Shown in pieces: positions 26,468-39,276 of a stretch of 64,000 bases of DNA (position 1 is its first letter; each line of letters starts with the position of its first letter). The notes under the pieces are model-generated. The model had not been told where the DNA came from, ran no database searches, and was given only the letters and a program-made list of their open reading frames with translations. Position numbers and translations under genes: made by a program. Where the stretch lies: positions 3,484,001-3,548,000 of the forward strand of contig CM062211.1 in assembly GCA_031216445.1 (NCBI GenBank). The letters are read 5' to 3'. The stretch is from Lateolabrax maculatus (taxonomy: Eukaryota > Chordata > Actinopteri > Acropomatiformes > Lateolabracidae).

Positions 26468-26655
26468 ATAGAGCTGCAACAAAGGATTATTTTCTCAACG
26501 ACAAAAGACGAGACGATGTCTTGTTTTATCCGACCCACAGTCCAGAACTCAAAGATATTTAATTTACTATCATACGAGACCAAAACAAACATCAAATATT
26601 CACATTAGAGAATTTTGGGCATTTGCTCGAAAGTGATTGAATCTATCTGTAGTTT
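26468..26655 (+). repeat. Teleost interspersed repeat, copy 2 (decayed)
   Basis: It starts AGAGCTGCAACAAAGGATTA, contains GATGTCTTGTTTTATCCGAC, CAGTCCAGAACTCAAAGATA and AATATTCACATTAGAGAAT, and ends near AGTTTAGTTGCTCTTGAAGC. It shares the GATGTCTTGTTTT and AAA/ACTCAAAGA blocks with 6766-7066. It lies just downstream of the first sbf1 poly(A) signal. Confidence 0.6.
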
Positions 26656-27129
26656 AGTTGCTCTTGAAGCTCAGTGGAAAGAAAACGGTTTTGATTCTTT
26701 GGCAGTAGCTGCCTGATCTGTTGTATTAATAAGCATGATGATATTAAAAACAAGGTTGATAACTTTAGTACCTGTAGCTTCCTGTGACTGCTGTCACACC
26801 AACAGGCAGATAGACTGAGCCACACGAAGTCTCAGGTGACCTTGTGCATCTTAAAATAATCGTCCCGAGGACCCGATGGACCACGGTGACAGCAGGAACC
26901 GCCCGCCGGCAGGAAGGCTCAGTGTGTCCTTGTGTTTTGACTGCAGTCTACATCCAGTCAGACCCAGCTCACCTTTTCACTCTGTACTCATCTCTCCGTG
27001 GCAACGCTCTTCAGCTACATTAACCACAATATGACATAATCCTTTTTATTTATTTTTCTTCTTTTTTATTAGAAATGACTCTGAGCCGGGTTATGTTGTC
27101 AATCATGTCAATATAGTTTTTAGAATCCA

Positions 27130-27135
27130 AATAAA
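27130..27135 (+). terminator. Distal plus-strand poly(A) signal
   Basis: AATAAA in CCAAATAAAAACTGTGG followed by TGTTATATGTTGTGTGCAA, a good GU-rich downstream element. It could end a long sbf1 3' UTR of about 3.8 kb. Confidence 0.45.
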
Positions 27136-27149
27136 AACTGTGGGTTTAA

Positions 27150-29560
27150 ATGTTATATGTTGTGTGCAAATTGACTGATTTCACCAGGTTTCACCTCTAC
27201 ATTTTCCTTTGTATAGATGTTAGTGGAAACATTTAGAAATGTTCTTCATGCTGTTTTTTTTTTTTTGAGATAGAAGGAATCTTTCACATTATGGGTTGGA
27301 GCAACTGAATTCTCACACCTGGTTCATTGTAGCTCCTACCAGCAGGTTTTAAAGGACCATACCACTGTATTTTCATAACTGAAATTGTGAATACTCCACA
27401 TTACAGCTAACACTGTTAAAGGAGAAAGCCACTAATTTCATTCTATTCATCCGTATCATTTGGTTTGCTATAATCAAACAATCTTACACGGACTTGAAAC
27501 TTAAACCGGTGTTGATTGATTTTTGGCCGTTTGGAGGCAGAAGAACCGAGCTGTAAACACAACGCTGGCATATGACGCCTGCGTTAATAAACAGTGTCTG
27601 TTTACACGTCCAGCAGACATGGAGCAACATTAACATTCCGGCCACCTGATGAATATACACTCTTTTACCTTTGTTTTTGGCCTCCATGTAGTTGCTAACT
27701 TAGTCTGTCTGCAGTTTGACGCAGCACAGGTAGCGTGTGGTGGGTTTATCAGAGGAGATGAGGCTGATGAGAGTGGCGAGGGGGAACCAAAACAGTGAGC
27801 TGAAAGATGATCAAACGCATCATGGAGCTGAGGGAAACTGCTGCGTGAGGAGAGATTTCTCTGCGGGTCTGTCATGACGAGCGAAAGCTCTCACATTACA
27901 GTCACTTCATCCAGTGTTGACACATAAACAGGGACCCCACCACTGTGTGAGCACTTGCTGCCTTTGAGTTTTATGTCTGTGGGGATCTGCAGTTGCAATG
28001 GTGCGTTCAGGGACTCCTTATCTTGAGTGAGTACCAAGTTGATTTCTATATTACACTCAAATAAACTGAAACCAAACAAGTTTTGGAAAATAGTTAAAAA
28101 TGATATAAGCACAATGTATAGTTTAGGAACTAAACGTGAAGAAGCTGTCATTCGGCCGACTGAGATCCTGCACTGAGGAAAGCCGTACGCTGTCCCTGTC
28201 CTACTTTAACCACAGACAGCACCTCAGGGACGTGGACTACACCAGCACCCGTTACAGTCTGTCTCAGAAAATACCTGACAAACAGTGGCTGCTGCTCTGT
28301 AGCTGACCTCTGACCTCTGACCTCCCTGCGGACCTCCTCTCAGGACTCTGCGGGCTCCTGCAGACTGTTTGACTGACACTCTCCCTCACCGCTTTGTTGC
28401 ACCTGTTGGGGCGGGACAAATGACACCTCGGTCAACTCCGACCAGAGCCGAGGTCTAATCAACCAGAAGAGCTGAAAACACTTCGGGGGTGCAGGGCAGC
28501 GGGATCTTTGCAGAGGCGGAAAGACAACAACCAGACGGGCAAAGCCAATACCAAATTTTGGTATTAATGTGGTCAACCAGACACTTTTAATTTCAAATTT
28601 CTTTTAACAATGATCGTAGAACCTGATCGCTGTCAAATGATTTAAGTAAGTACACCAAAAGAGACCTGGAGCTCTGCAGAACCCAGACCTGCCCTCTTTG
28701 AAATCCTGCTGCTCAGAGTGAAATAAAATGAAACTTTAAAAAAGAAGAAGAAAAAGAAAGAAAAAAAAAAGAAAAAAAGAAAAAACATACAGCATCACTC
28801 TTACCAGGTGCCACTCTCGCCCTGTGAACGAGTGCTTGGTGGAGAGAGAGAGAGAGAAAAAAAAAAGGAACAGACAACAATAGTAATCTCAAGATTGCTT
28901 GTAAAATTACTTTTAAATGTAGATAATATTTGTATATAGGTAGATAATGTTTGGTTGATTTAAGGGGAATAGCAATAAGAACTTAAAGGTCAATACAATC
29001 AGAAGGTCTTAGCTCACTAGCTAGGTCAACAGAGAACCGGTTATACATGCACTAAAAAGAAAAAAACAAACAAAAAGAAAATTTAAAAATCTGAACGATC
29101 AAGTTGAGATTATATCCAAATTTGTTTGCCCGAACCTAAACGAGTTTTCGACGCTAGATTGATTTTTTTCAAAAAGGGAAAAAAAAATAATTTTGAATTT
29201 CATTTTTAAATAAAATGGCTAATTGACATTATTGCACATGAGCAAAAGACAGTAATACTATTAGAGCTCTGTTCATCGACCTGCCCTCCTCCTCCTCGAC
29301 GGACCCTCCTGAAGCACTTCAAAACATTCAGAAACCTGGTGATGTACGACAACAAGAGATGTTTCATCAACAGCAACCAAAGAGGAAACTAAAAAAAAAA
29401 AAAAAAAAAAAAACGGAAACAATGGATAAAAACCTTGATCTGGGTGAGAGGACAGATAAGACAGCCAGCAGAGATGAGGGTAGAACACTTACATTGTGCT
29501 ATAATGTACAGTAAATGGCTGCATAAGTGCTTTTTCTTAAGCTTGAAGAAAAAAAAAAAA
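27150..29560. other. Convergent intergenic region between sbf1 and ppp6r2
   Basis: No exon with splice support on either strand. Plus-strand AATAAA occurs near 28722, followed within about 20 bases by an A-rich tract (28738-28791), and again near 29210. T- or A-rich runs occur at 27257-27267 and 29390-29413. The region is mostly low-complexity AT-rich sequence, with GC-richer islands around 28150-28540 that show no coding signature. Confidence 0.5.
28738..28791. repeat. A-rich low-complexity tract
   Basis: AAAG/AAG-rich purine run directly after GAAATAAAATGAAACTTT. The signal-plus-A-tail order resembles the 3' end of a retrotransposed copy, but no recognisable body precedes it. Confidence 0.7.
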
Positions 29561-29577
29561 GTTTTCAAAAAAAGGTA

Positions 29578-29583
29578 TTTATT
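29578..29583 (-). terminator. ppp6r2: Candidate ppp6r2 poly(A) signal
   Basis: TTTATT on the plus strand (AATAAA on the minus strand), about 485 bases downstream of the ppp6r2 stop at 30067. The resulting short 3' UTR spans roughly 29560-30066. Confidence 0.5.
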
Positions 29584-30066
29584 GTTGAGGCATCGTTAAA
29601 AGTTTAGCCTGTGCTATCCATTCAGGGGTGATGATGTAAAATCCCTAACAATGGGATTCCAACAGCTTTGAACAAGTAGGAGAGAAACCTTTCAGGACAT
29701 AAAAAAATAATAATGAAGATGTTACCCCTCGGATTCTGTCATTTCAAAGATCGCTGCTACATTAAAACCGCACGTAATTATGTGCAACATCGGAAAAAAG
29801 GCTTTGAAGATGATTCCTCTACACTCCGTTCTGTCTGTTGGATTTGTTGTTTTTTTTTTCTCATTTTTCATTATTTTTTTTAATTTTTTTTACATGTTCC
29901 GCCGCCTCATTATTGGTGTTGATTGGCAGTGTCCAGGTCCAATAACGTGGCAGAGTGATTCAGTAAAAACACCGTAGTTGCAGTGAGGTTGTTTAGGGGA
30001 GTCACTCTGGAGGAGGCTGACCGTCTCGCCGCGCCGTCGCTGATGGATTTAGCAGCCCGCTCGCGC

Positions 30067-30581
30067 TCAGACCGGCCCATTGACCGACACTTCCTGGGGC
30101 GATGGCGTTTCCTCCCTGTTGGGGTGACAGGGGAAAACGGTCACACGCTACACACAGCTGTCTGCAGCTGTCTGCAGCTGTCTGCAGCTCCTCGTTCAGC
30201 GGCCGTTTCATACGGAGACAAGCGCGCTTCTGACGGGAAGCTGTCGGTAACGGTCAAGGTGGGTACTTACTTCCTGTCGGTCTGCGTGGTCGGGGGGGAA
30301 TCCTCGGCGGGCTGCTGCTCTGACGCTTTAGGAGGATCTGACAGAGAGAGTTTCTCCAGAGACACCGGACTCTCCTCACTGCAGGACAGACAGACAGACA
30401 GGCAGACAGACAGACAGACAGGCAGGCAGACAGACAGACAGACAGGCAGGCAGACAGACAGTTACACATTAGTACAGTCTGAGCATAGCACCCCCCTCAC
30501 TCACTTCTCTTTGTTCTGTGACTGACCTTTGACCCCACCGGGAAGGCAAAATCTCCATAAACAAAGCACTACATTTAGCTT

Positions 30582-30621
<40 letters not shown>

Positions 30622-33600
30622 ACATTCTGCAATCAGCATTTACTACTTGCAGAACTGTTTGAATCCTCAGGAACCAAATAGTGTCACTAATATTTCTGTC
30701 CCCCTTTGCTCCACAAAGCAAAGCTGCGTTACCCAGCTGTCACGTTACACACTCGTTCTACTTTTCTTTCTGAACTTGCGAATCTCAGTTTCAGCTCGTG
30801 TTTCTGCAGAGGAACTCCCAGGACCAACTTTACTTAGAAAGGCTGAACTGAATGAATCCAGTAATTTCAAATCCCAGTCAGTCTATAATTACCTCCATGT
30901 GGTAGTTATGTTTCAAATATAGATGTTTCTACACACAGAGCAGCTTTTTGTGTACGGCTGCAGAGTGGACTGGTCAACAGAGCAGTGTCCGGCAGCGAGG
31001 TGTTTGGCTAAAAGATGCAAACCTCTTGAGGTCAGCTGTCTTGTTGCCGGGGGCACCGGGTGTCCCCGAGGCGGCGGCAGCGGCGTTTTTGTCGTCCTCC
31101 TCGCTGTCGGATCCCCCGGAGGAGCTGCTGTCCGAGGCCACGAGGGGGGCCTTCCTCCCTTCTCCCACCGGCCAAGTGCCGGAGGAGGCACTGACATCTG
31201 CTGACAGACAGAAGGCGGGAAAGATCGGTTTTCAAATCAATCGTGTTTTAAGTTGCTGATGTGTTCAGGGGCTCGAGTGTGCGGGTCGACACTCACCGCT
31301 CTTCTCGTGGTTTTGTTTGGCTTGTTTGTCTGCGTCACTGCTGCCCGAGTCCACAGGAGAGCTGCACCTGGGATCAGTCTCTGTACTGCAGAAACCCAAG
31401 AGAACAGAAAACTGTGTTGACAAGTCGTAATCAGTGACGATTTGTTTCTACAGAATCTCCCTTTTGTGACTGCAGGTCTCTGGTCTGTGTTCAGTAAAGT
31501 TAAATGGAAATAAGGCAATGCAACTGTGAAGTGGCCTAACATCGGACCGTCCTGTATGTCGTATGAATCATCCGATGGCCTTTAGGGTTTCAAACTTTTT
31601 GTTTTTCTTCTTATTTTTTTGCAATTCTGTCTAGAAGTTGATTTTTTTCACAGTTTTGCTAAAGTTTTGAAACACCGGATGTGGTTGCTGCCATCATTTG
31701 TGAGTGGGCGCAATCGTTATCACAGCTGTCAATCATGATGTCCCCCTCAACTGGTAAATTGAGCCCCCTTTTTAACCAAATTGTTCCAGGAATCTTGGAA
31801 CCAGGGAAACTACTGTCAGGAACTAAAGTAGGACCTAAAAGTCTCTTTGTGTTTGTTTACGTATCCACCACATCTGAACAAGATTAGGAAAATTAGACTG
31901 ATGGAATGAAAAAACAACTGCAGCGTTTAAAGACAACACACTGCCCTCATGTTGTTCTTTGTGTTTACTGTGTGTGACTCTGATGTTTGAGTTGGAGGTA
32001 AAGAGAAGGAGACGTGCAGAGGTGGAAAGGAAAATGAGTGTAGCTTAGTCCCCTGGGAAAGTTTCTGCTGTGGAAACGGATTAATAGTGATGCCTGTTGC
32101 ATCAATGAAATCAAACCTCAATTTCTGTTAAATGTTTCTTAAGGAACATCCTAGGGGACTGGCTGATTTGTGTGAACAGGTTTGCTTCTCACCCGGAGAA
32201 AGGCTGGAACTCAGTGAAGTTGGCCCAGCCAGTTCCCTGCGTCGCTGCTCCACCCCCGGCTGAGCTGTCCCACCCTGCTGGGGTTTGGGATGCTGCAGTC
32301 CCTCTAGAGTCCCTGAAATTTGCTGTCCAGCCTGGACCTGGAAACAAGAAAAAAGAAAAAACAAATGGGCCTATTTTGAAGGGCTGTTCATGGCCCCTGG
32401 CTGTGTTCTGTGGGTAGCTGCCGTCCTCTAATCTACCTGTATCCGATGTGTTCTGCTCAGAGTCCTCGTCCTCGTCAGATTCAGATCCGCGGTCCCGCTC
32501 CCTGCCTCCGTTCTCCATGCTGCTCCTGGAGCTTCCCTCTGAGGTTTGGGAGACCCCAAACCTGGAAGAGTGTGACAATGGATAGGAGATGAGGAGAGAT
32601 GAAAGGATGGCGGACGGAAGACGGAAATGCTTGGTGTACTAACAACCGCAGTGAGGGAACCAAAACACTAGAACATGTCATCAGGTTTACCTTGTTCTGG
32701 ATTTAGCTTGTGTTGCATAGTTCATCTCCTTCTCCTCCCAAATGTCCTCTTCTTCTTCAGCATCATCAAACTGGCGTATCCTCTCTTTACAGCAGGCTTC
32801 AAAAGCAGCCGCATTGGCCTGCGTACAGACAGACACTTGAATGAAGTCATAATTCTTAGTGTGGCTGCCAAAGCGCTCACAGTTGTTGTAGGGACATTGA
32901 TAGTAGTAGCTGTAATATTAATATCACTCTTTCCTGAAAAACACTTACACTATTATCATCAGCATCTAGATTGAAGTTTATTTCGGCAATTCTGTCAAAT
33001 GTGGCACTGAGGAGAGAGAAAAAGAAAAAAATTGTCAAACTATTAGCCAACATCCTGTTGGGTAAGGTGATTGCAATAAAAGTGTGCCTGAGCTCTGAGA
33101 CCTTCACTACTTACTTGATATTTTCATCATGCTCGCTGAACTCCTCGTCATTGAACCCAAACTGATCCACAAAGTTGGCGGTCATCTGTTGGATCTGATA
33201 GTCAGAGAAGGCCTGGGAAGGTCAAAAGGCACTTTTTAAGGCGGTATCATTTATGGAGGCAGAAGCGGTTACTGGAGATGGCTGTGGATAATTCTTTGTT
33301 AAAGGTCTATCGTACCTGCTGGAGAGACAGGTCGTTGGGGAAGGGGCTCTCCATGTCGTCGTCCTCGCTGGACGAATGCATGTTGTGGGTGCTTACCTGG
33401 AGGACACAGTGCACAGGTTTGTCCAACAGTACATTACAGATGCCTAGTGGCTTTACTTGCAATTTTAATGACAGACAAAAAAATAAACGTATTGTACATG
33501 GCATGTAAAAATAACACTATAAAATTATTTTATTTTGAAGAAGAACATAGGGAGCAGATCTTCTGTCATCCTGAGGTATATCACCGAGCCACTCTCATAC

Positions 33601-36600
33601 TACATAGGTTTATCCTGAAGGGACATACAGACTTACAGTCTTTATGAATATTTCTTACACTGTAAATGCCCATCTGCAATTTGTAAACATGCCTAGTTCA
33701 GTTTCCTCCTCCCATGAAAACATATCACCAGACATCAGTGCTGTCTGTGACCTGCCAAGCCTTAAGTCTACAGGGGATAATCAGGGCCACTACCGTTAGT
33801 AATTAATTAAAACAACACTTCTGACCTTTGTTGCTTATATTTATAGATTTATTAAATGACAAAATTTGAAAAGCAAAATCAATTTTGCTGAGGAGCTGGT
33901 AACGGCTGCTCTGACACTGTGCTGGGCTGCTCGGTCCTGTCCTGATTAACTAGTTGCTCTGAACACAGCAGGCTTACACTGGGAGAGAGGAAATGAGAGG
34001 AGGTTAAAAGAAAGCTGTTCATGCAGAGGAACCTGAGTGCTACCGAGTGACATCTCACCAGCTCTACGGTGTTCCTCCTGTTAGTCTCTCTCAGGGTCTC
34101 ATCCACAAAGCTTTCCCAACGACCTCTGCAGTCTTCTGGAAGCTCTGCGAAAGCAGAGATATTAATTTTCACTGGCTTCCATTAAAATGGTAGCTTATCT
34201 GGCGTCATGCCTGCTGCAATATTCGATTACCTTTGATGAGGTCAGTGATCTGGGCCTGTACTGGTCCTTTCTCCAGATTCTGGACCACCATGTTGGAAAT
34301 TCTGGTCAGATGACCCATGTTGCCTCTCCTGGTGCCGCCCTCAGACCTGAGATTGACACCAACACACTTTCAACTACCTTCAACTTCACTGCAACACAAC
34401 TGCACTGATGTTGCAGCACAGTTACCAGTTTAAACATCGCTGTGCATGTTTGTCCTTACTTTAATCACTCAATGAGTGTAGGGACATTTTTAATTTATAA
34501 GTACTACAATAAATATTTATTAAGGCATATATAAAGCAGACAAATGCAGCTGCAGAGGTATGATGTGGTGGAAGAATTCTTTTTTTTAACGTGATGGATG
34601 TAAAGGGATTCCTACTGTATTTTATCATTCTCCTCCCAGGCCTCAAGGATCCTCTGTACCAACTGACACTTCTGGAAGAGCTGAGGGTTCAACAGAAACA
34701 CAGAATGAAGAGGAGTGTGGGAATAATTGAGAAAGGGAATCGAAACCTTGCCATCAAAACAGAAGAGAAGGTTTTGGGTGTCGCATGGCAAGTTCAGGAC
34801 ATCAAGCTGCTTAAGACACCTACATGTGCCACGAGGGCATTGTGGATGGAGGTCTGTGGGTCACTGGTCCTGCCTGTCTCCACTGCCTCCCCCTGCACCT
34901 CAGGATTGGACGCTGCAGGCTTCCCGTCGTGGTTCTGGAGGCCCGGGCTGGGCCGCTCCTCTGAGGAAGGATGGTTCAGGATAGCTGCCACACACAGCTC
35001 CACTTGGAAGTGCAAAAAGTTATTCCAGGAGTATTTGAAGAACAGATCCTGTTCAGAGAGGGAGAGGTGGAAGACAGAGCGGCTGTAAGCTGCACTGAAT
35101 TGAGTGACATCTCTCTCAGCGGCATTCAGCTGTCGAGATTTACCAATAACAAGCATTTTTGGCAATTACTGCAACACCACATGGTTCTGTGCCTTTCTAA
35201 CATGGTTATTCATAAAAAGTCATAGTGGTAATCTGGATCAGACATGACCGCTCCAGTGCCCCCATGTTGTTTAACCAGTGCAACAGTGGAAAGTGTGAAT
35301 CCCCTGTCTGCACAAAGCTTGATGGTCTCCTATGAACCTGCTCCATATAAGCCATACCCACTGCCCTTTGGTCAGGTGGTGTGATAAGGTAATCAGTTCT
35401 GCCCGGCCTCATGACTAACCTTGTGCAAATCTGATGCAAACTTTCTCAGATATAACACAGAAGAATAAATAGATTAAAGCATCCTTCTAAAACCGAACAA
35501 AAGCTCAAACGCATCTTATTCGCTGTGTGTGCAGTGACAAACAGGAGCTACAGAGGTTTAGTGTCGAGCCAGGTTTTGCTTACCAGTAGTAGGTCCATGG
35601 TGGCAAGATTGCAGAGCTCCTGGCAGATACTGGGGGCACTGGTCTGCAGCAGGGCGGCCACCAGCCGGGCCACGTGAAGGCGGGCGTTCCCCAATGGCTG
35701 CTCTAGAACGCCAACGGTCGTCAATATTGCACTTTTCTGTAGAGGGAATGAGAAAAGTGCATTGACTGGTGTCACAAAATGTTGTTTTGACACCAACACA
35801 CAGGATCCCGGATGCCATAACTGGACCACAGAAGGAAAAACAAGGCTGTATAACAGTAAAAGCTGCAAATTCACCATCAGCTACTGCAGTATTTTTAAAG
35901 ATATGGTTCAAATGTGCCAGCGAAAGGCACTACGTGACAATACTATGAGGAATGATGGGATTAACTATAATCACCTTCACAAAATCAATCAAATACAAAT
36001 CATATAATATACCATTTCCAAGCGCTTATAACTTGGCACCGTGGCTTTACCTTGGGGGGATCCAGAAGAAGCTGCTGGAAGTCCTTTAAATGGGGCTCAA
36101 TGGCATTTAAAATACTGCTGCTGACAGTGTAAGACCTTTCATAACCCTGAGAATACAGATCCATCAGCCCTTCCAACCTGGGAGACACAAGCAGACGAAA
36201 ACATTAGGTGACTTAACTTGATGCTAACTTTTAAATATGAGCACAGGGAAGCATTTCCACTAGTTTCTTGACAGGAGTAAATACAATACAACTTTATGTG
36301 GTTTTATTGCTCAAAAGAACTACGCTCCCCACATTTACAATTAGAAACTTGACAGGAACTCACCCGGACCTCCTGGTCTCCAGTAAGGTAAGTAGCACTT
36401 GAGTTCCGTTAACGATGGAGGCCTCACTCCTCTCACCCTCAAACATGTTCTTGAGGAGCCCCGCTACACTCTCCTGTCTGAAACACAGAAAGGTTTATGT
36501 AGTAGCAACTTTAAGAAAAAAACTAAACTGATGATGACACGCTAATGAGGTGTTCTCTCAAAGCCAGCAAACCAGTGGGTGAGATGTTGTTCACGGAGGA

Positions 36601-39276
36601 GGCGTTACGAAGGCCACATACTCAAAACTGTTGTCAAACAGGCTCTGCCAGCAAATGTTTGTATACTCTCTACAACCAGAGGGGTTTCTGAAGAACCCTT
36701 TTCAAATCAGGTGCAACAAGGACATAGGAGTGTTTTAACGTGTGTTTACAATCCATGCTTGTGTGGACATGTAAGAGCAAATAGTGAATCAAAGGAGACA
36801 AAAAAGACCTGTCGATTATCCATCAGCAAACGGGACAAGGGCTTGACTAGTTTGGCCACCAAACAAAACTAAATGCCGGGCTTTTCAATATAACAAGTAA
36901 CTGGAAACAGGTGAGATTTACTTCTTCCTAGAACATTAATCAAAAAGGCACTGTGAACTTACGACTCTAGTACAGCCAATAGTGGGTCGCCCTCCATATT
37001 CTCCTGCATCTGATTGGCCTGGTCTCGACTAAGGCGGATGATGTCACAAAGCGTTTGGGATGCATTTGATTGTCTCTGAAATGTAAATCATTGAAAAATT
37101 AGAAAATCTAAATTAAAAAATGACTCCTGTTCTGTTAACAAAAGTTCAGAAGTATAACTTCTTAATTTGACAAAGAGAGCATCACAACAGAATAGTGGCA
37201 GGTCAACTCCCAGCAGGCCTCACACTCACCTCCTCATCTTTGCCAGTATGGATGAGCTCTGTGAGTCTTTGTACCAACTTCTCCTCGTTTAGCCACTTCG
37301 GGGAAAAAACATAAAGGGTGTTAGATACTTTACAGGCTTTTAAAGGCTGGTGCTTACCCATAAAATGCATATTTAGATGCCTTACATGGAGAACCTCCTG
37401 CCTCAAGGGGGCAGGCTCCACACAACTGATGAGGCGAAGCAGCAGATCCATCATGGCGGAGGCGTCAATATGTTTCAGCACCAGACCAATGAAGCCTTCC
37501 TTTTTCTTTAGAAAGGTAATCACCTAGAAAACGAAACAAAAGGTCTCAATACTTCCAAATAGCAGACCAAAGCTGGGTGAATCTGAGGGTGTGATCTTTA
37601 ACATCTTGGTTTCCCTAAATACCATTAGCGTTAGCTACGCAAAACTAAGCAGCTTTTAGCTGCTGCATTTATCCAGCAGCAGCCACATTTATAAAACACA
37701 ACTGGATGAAAGCAGCTGACTGCTGGAAGTCAACACGCCCACTCGCTCACCGTGAATTGTCCGGACAATTACCTGCTGCATTCACACATGGGCTCACTCG
37801 GACATTATGTGGACTTTGTACTCGGAAGCTGGCCGGTTAAAGTCTGTTTAAAGTCTGCTCTTACTGATGCGGACATTTGCGTTCACACATACAGCGTGTC
37901 CCGACAATGTCAGGGTAGCAGTGCATGTGGTAAAGGGGCTTATGTCATTTTTTTTGCTATCCAGTACCAGACCGGTGGATAAACTGTGCCTTTGGCTGCT
38001 TATTTACATGCTTTAATCAAGAAACTCTTGCTCGAGCCGTGATGTTTTTCAACGTACCTGTTCGGTTTTCCTGGCAATGAGGTTGCCGATGGTTTTGCTG
38101 AAGAAGCTGGCCAGTAGCGGGTTGAGGGGCGGGTCCTGCTCAAGGAAGTGATAGAGCATCTCAAGGAGAGAGTCGTCTGCACCCAGCTTATCATTTATAA
38201 TGGACACATCTGATGTCAGGAGCTCACAAGCAATGTTGGGAAACCTTATTTTAAAAACAAAAACAAAAACAGAATGACTATGAGAAGGAGTCGTGGTACC
38301 ATTAATGATACTGAAGGGGCATTTCTGAAATGTTTTCTGATTATCTAAGCTTTGATGTGTCTAAATGAGAATTTGATTATATTAAATTAAATCATATTTT
38401 AACGATTCTTGTGGGGAATTTCAGTGACCGGATCAGCAAAAACAGGATGTAGCAAGGTACAATAAACACAACCAACAGCTACACTGCTATAACATATAAG
38501 TATTTTGTATTATGGCTTTTTCAGAGAATACATGAGTAATAGTTTTTAGAATAGATTTTAATACATGTTAGTCCAAATGAATTATACTAGGTGTGACAAT
38601 ATTGCTGAGACAAACAACAGTTTGTTTATTAGGACTTTTTTTTTTTTTTAAATGAAAGAACCAGACATTAAATAAATGAATACAGCTGCAAAATCTGTTT
38701 TGGTCCCAACAACAGAACTAAGAACTAAACAAGAAAAACATTAACTCAGAGTTGCTCTATCACCAAGTTTAAACTGTTGAAAAGGGATCTTGAACAATCA
38801 ATCAGGACTTAACTTTGCAGCATTTGTGTAGCTTTTATAGTAGACAATTTTCTATACTTTCATTTAAGGGAATCTTTTGTATTTTTGGCATGTTAACTAT
38901 TTCAGATAAAATTGATACCAATAAAATACAACATAAATTTTTACCTTGTAATTACAGTAGTTTTTAAAGGTTGTACTGACTAACTATATGCTGATACATC
39001 CACCTCTAGCCATCATCTTCTGTGTTAGTCACCCCTGTTGAGGACTCACTTAAAGCGGCTCCTCTCCTCCAGGTCGGCAGGCGGCTCTGTGGTGATGAGG
39101 CTGACCAGCTCCTGCATGCAGTGTTCCTGGGAGAGGAAGAGGAGCAGCCGACGGTTTTGGGCCTTGCACTCCTGCAGGACGTCATCCTCCTCCATCAGCT
39201 CCCTCAGCGTCACGTCCTCCCTGTCCAGCAGCTGGTCGATGTGGGAGGTGGTGTGCAGGTCGAACTTCCAAAACAT
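30067..39276 (-). CDS. ppp6r2: PP6 regulatory subunit 2 (SAPS domain)
   Basis: This gene encodes the cytoplasmic scaffold that targets the protein phosphatase 6 catalytic subunit (family knowledge). Twenty-two exons join in frame to about 891 residues; human PPP6R2 is slightly longer. Exons in reading order: 39276-39050, 38244-38058, 37523-37386, 37295-37230, 37075-36963, 36477-36364, 36177-36051, 35736-35584, 35048-34824, 34680-34616, 34346-34231, 34144-34059, 33396-33316, 33212-33115, 33006-32949, 32818-32691, 32561-32437, 32337-32193, 31385-31297, 31200-31023, 30378-30271, 30115-30067. The start MFWKFDLHTTSHID has a GCCACCATG context. The SAPS helical-repeat region fills roughly residues 1-500 (for example FFSKTIGNLIARKTEQ, WLNEEKLVQRL, DLFFKYSWNNFLHFQ). 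The acidic EEEEDIWEE patch and the ending EVSVNGPV follow. Segments such as LERSY-type, GVLEQPLGNARLH and GNMGHLTRI match PPP6R2 rather than PPP6R3. Convergence with sbf1 is as in human. The donor of exon 31200-31023 (AG|GTTTGC) is weak. Confidence 0.95.
30158..30190. repeat. Three-copy 10-bp tandem repeat
   Basis: Three back-to-back copies of AGCTGTCTGC, in the last ppp6r2 intron about 45 bases upstream (in transcript sense) of the final exon acceptor. Confidence 0.8.
30384..30460. repeat. (GACA/GGCA)n tetranucleotide microsatellite
   Basis: About 19 tetranucleotide units. On the ppp6r2 strand it reads (CTGT/CTGC)n and runs up to the acceptor of exon 30378-30271, so it forms that intron's pyrimidine-rich tract. 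Confidence 0.95.
30580..30620. repeat. (TG)n microsatellite
   Basis: About 20 TG units in the ppp6r2 intron between exons 31200-31023 and 30378-30271. It reads as (CA)n in transcript sense. Confidence 0.95.
37755..37770. repeat. Perfect 16-bp palindrome
   Basis: AATTGTCCGGACAATT is self-complementary across all 16 bases. It lies in the ppp6r2 intron 37524-38057. A related half, CCGACAATGTC, follows at about 37903. This may be the core of a small inverted-repeat element; the element ends are not resolved. Confidence 0.8.

Noticed and set aside
30384..30460. CRISPR-like or satellite array
   Set aside because: The units are 4 bp without spacers. This is a tetranucleotide microsatellite in a eukaryotic intron.
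34591..35088. 165-codon plus-strand ORF
   Set aside because: It spans two ppp6r2 exons and an intron on the opposite strand. It has no family resemblance, while the minus strand encodes clear SAPS sequence.
30067..39276. PPP6R3 as identity of the SAPS gene
   Set aside because: Blocks such as GVLEQPLGNARLH and the neighbour sbf1 match PPP6R2. PPP6R3 differs in these segments as I recall them.
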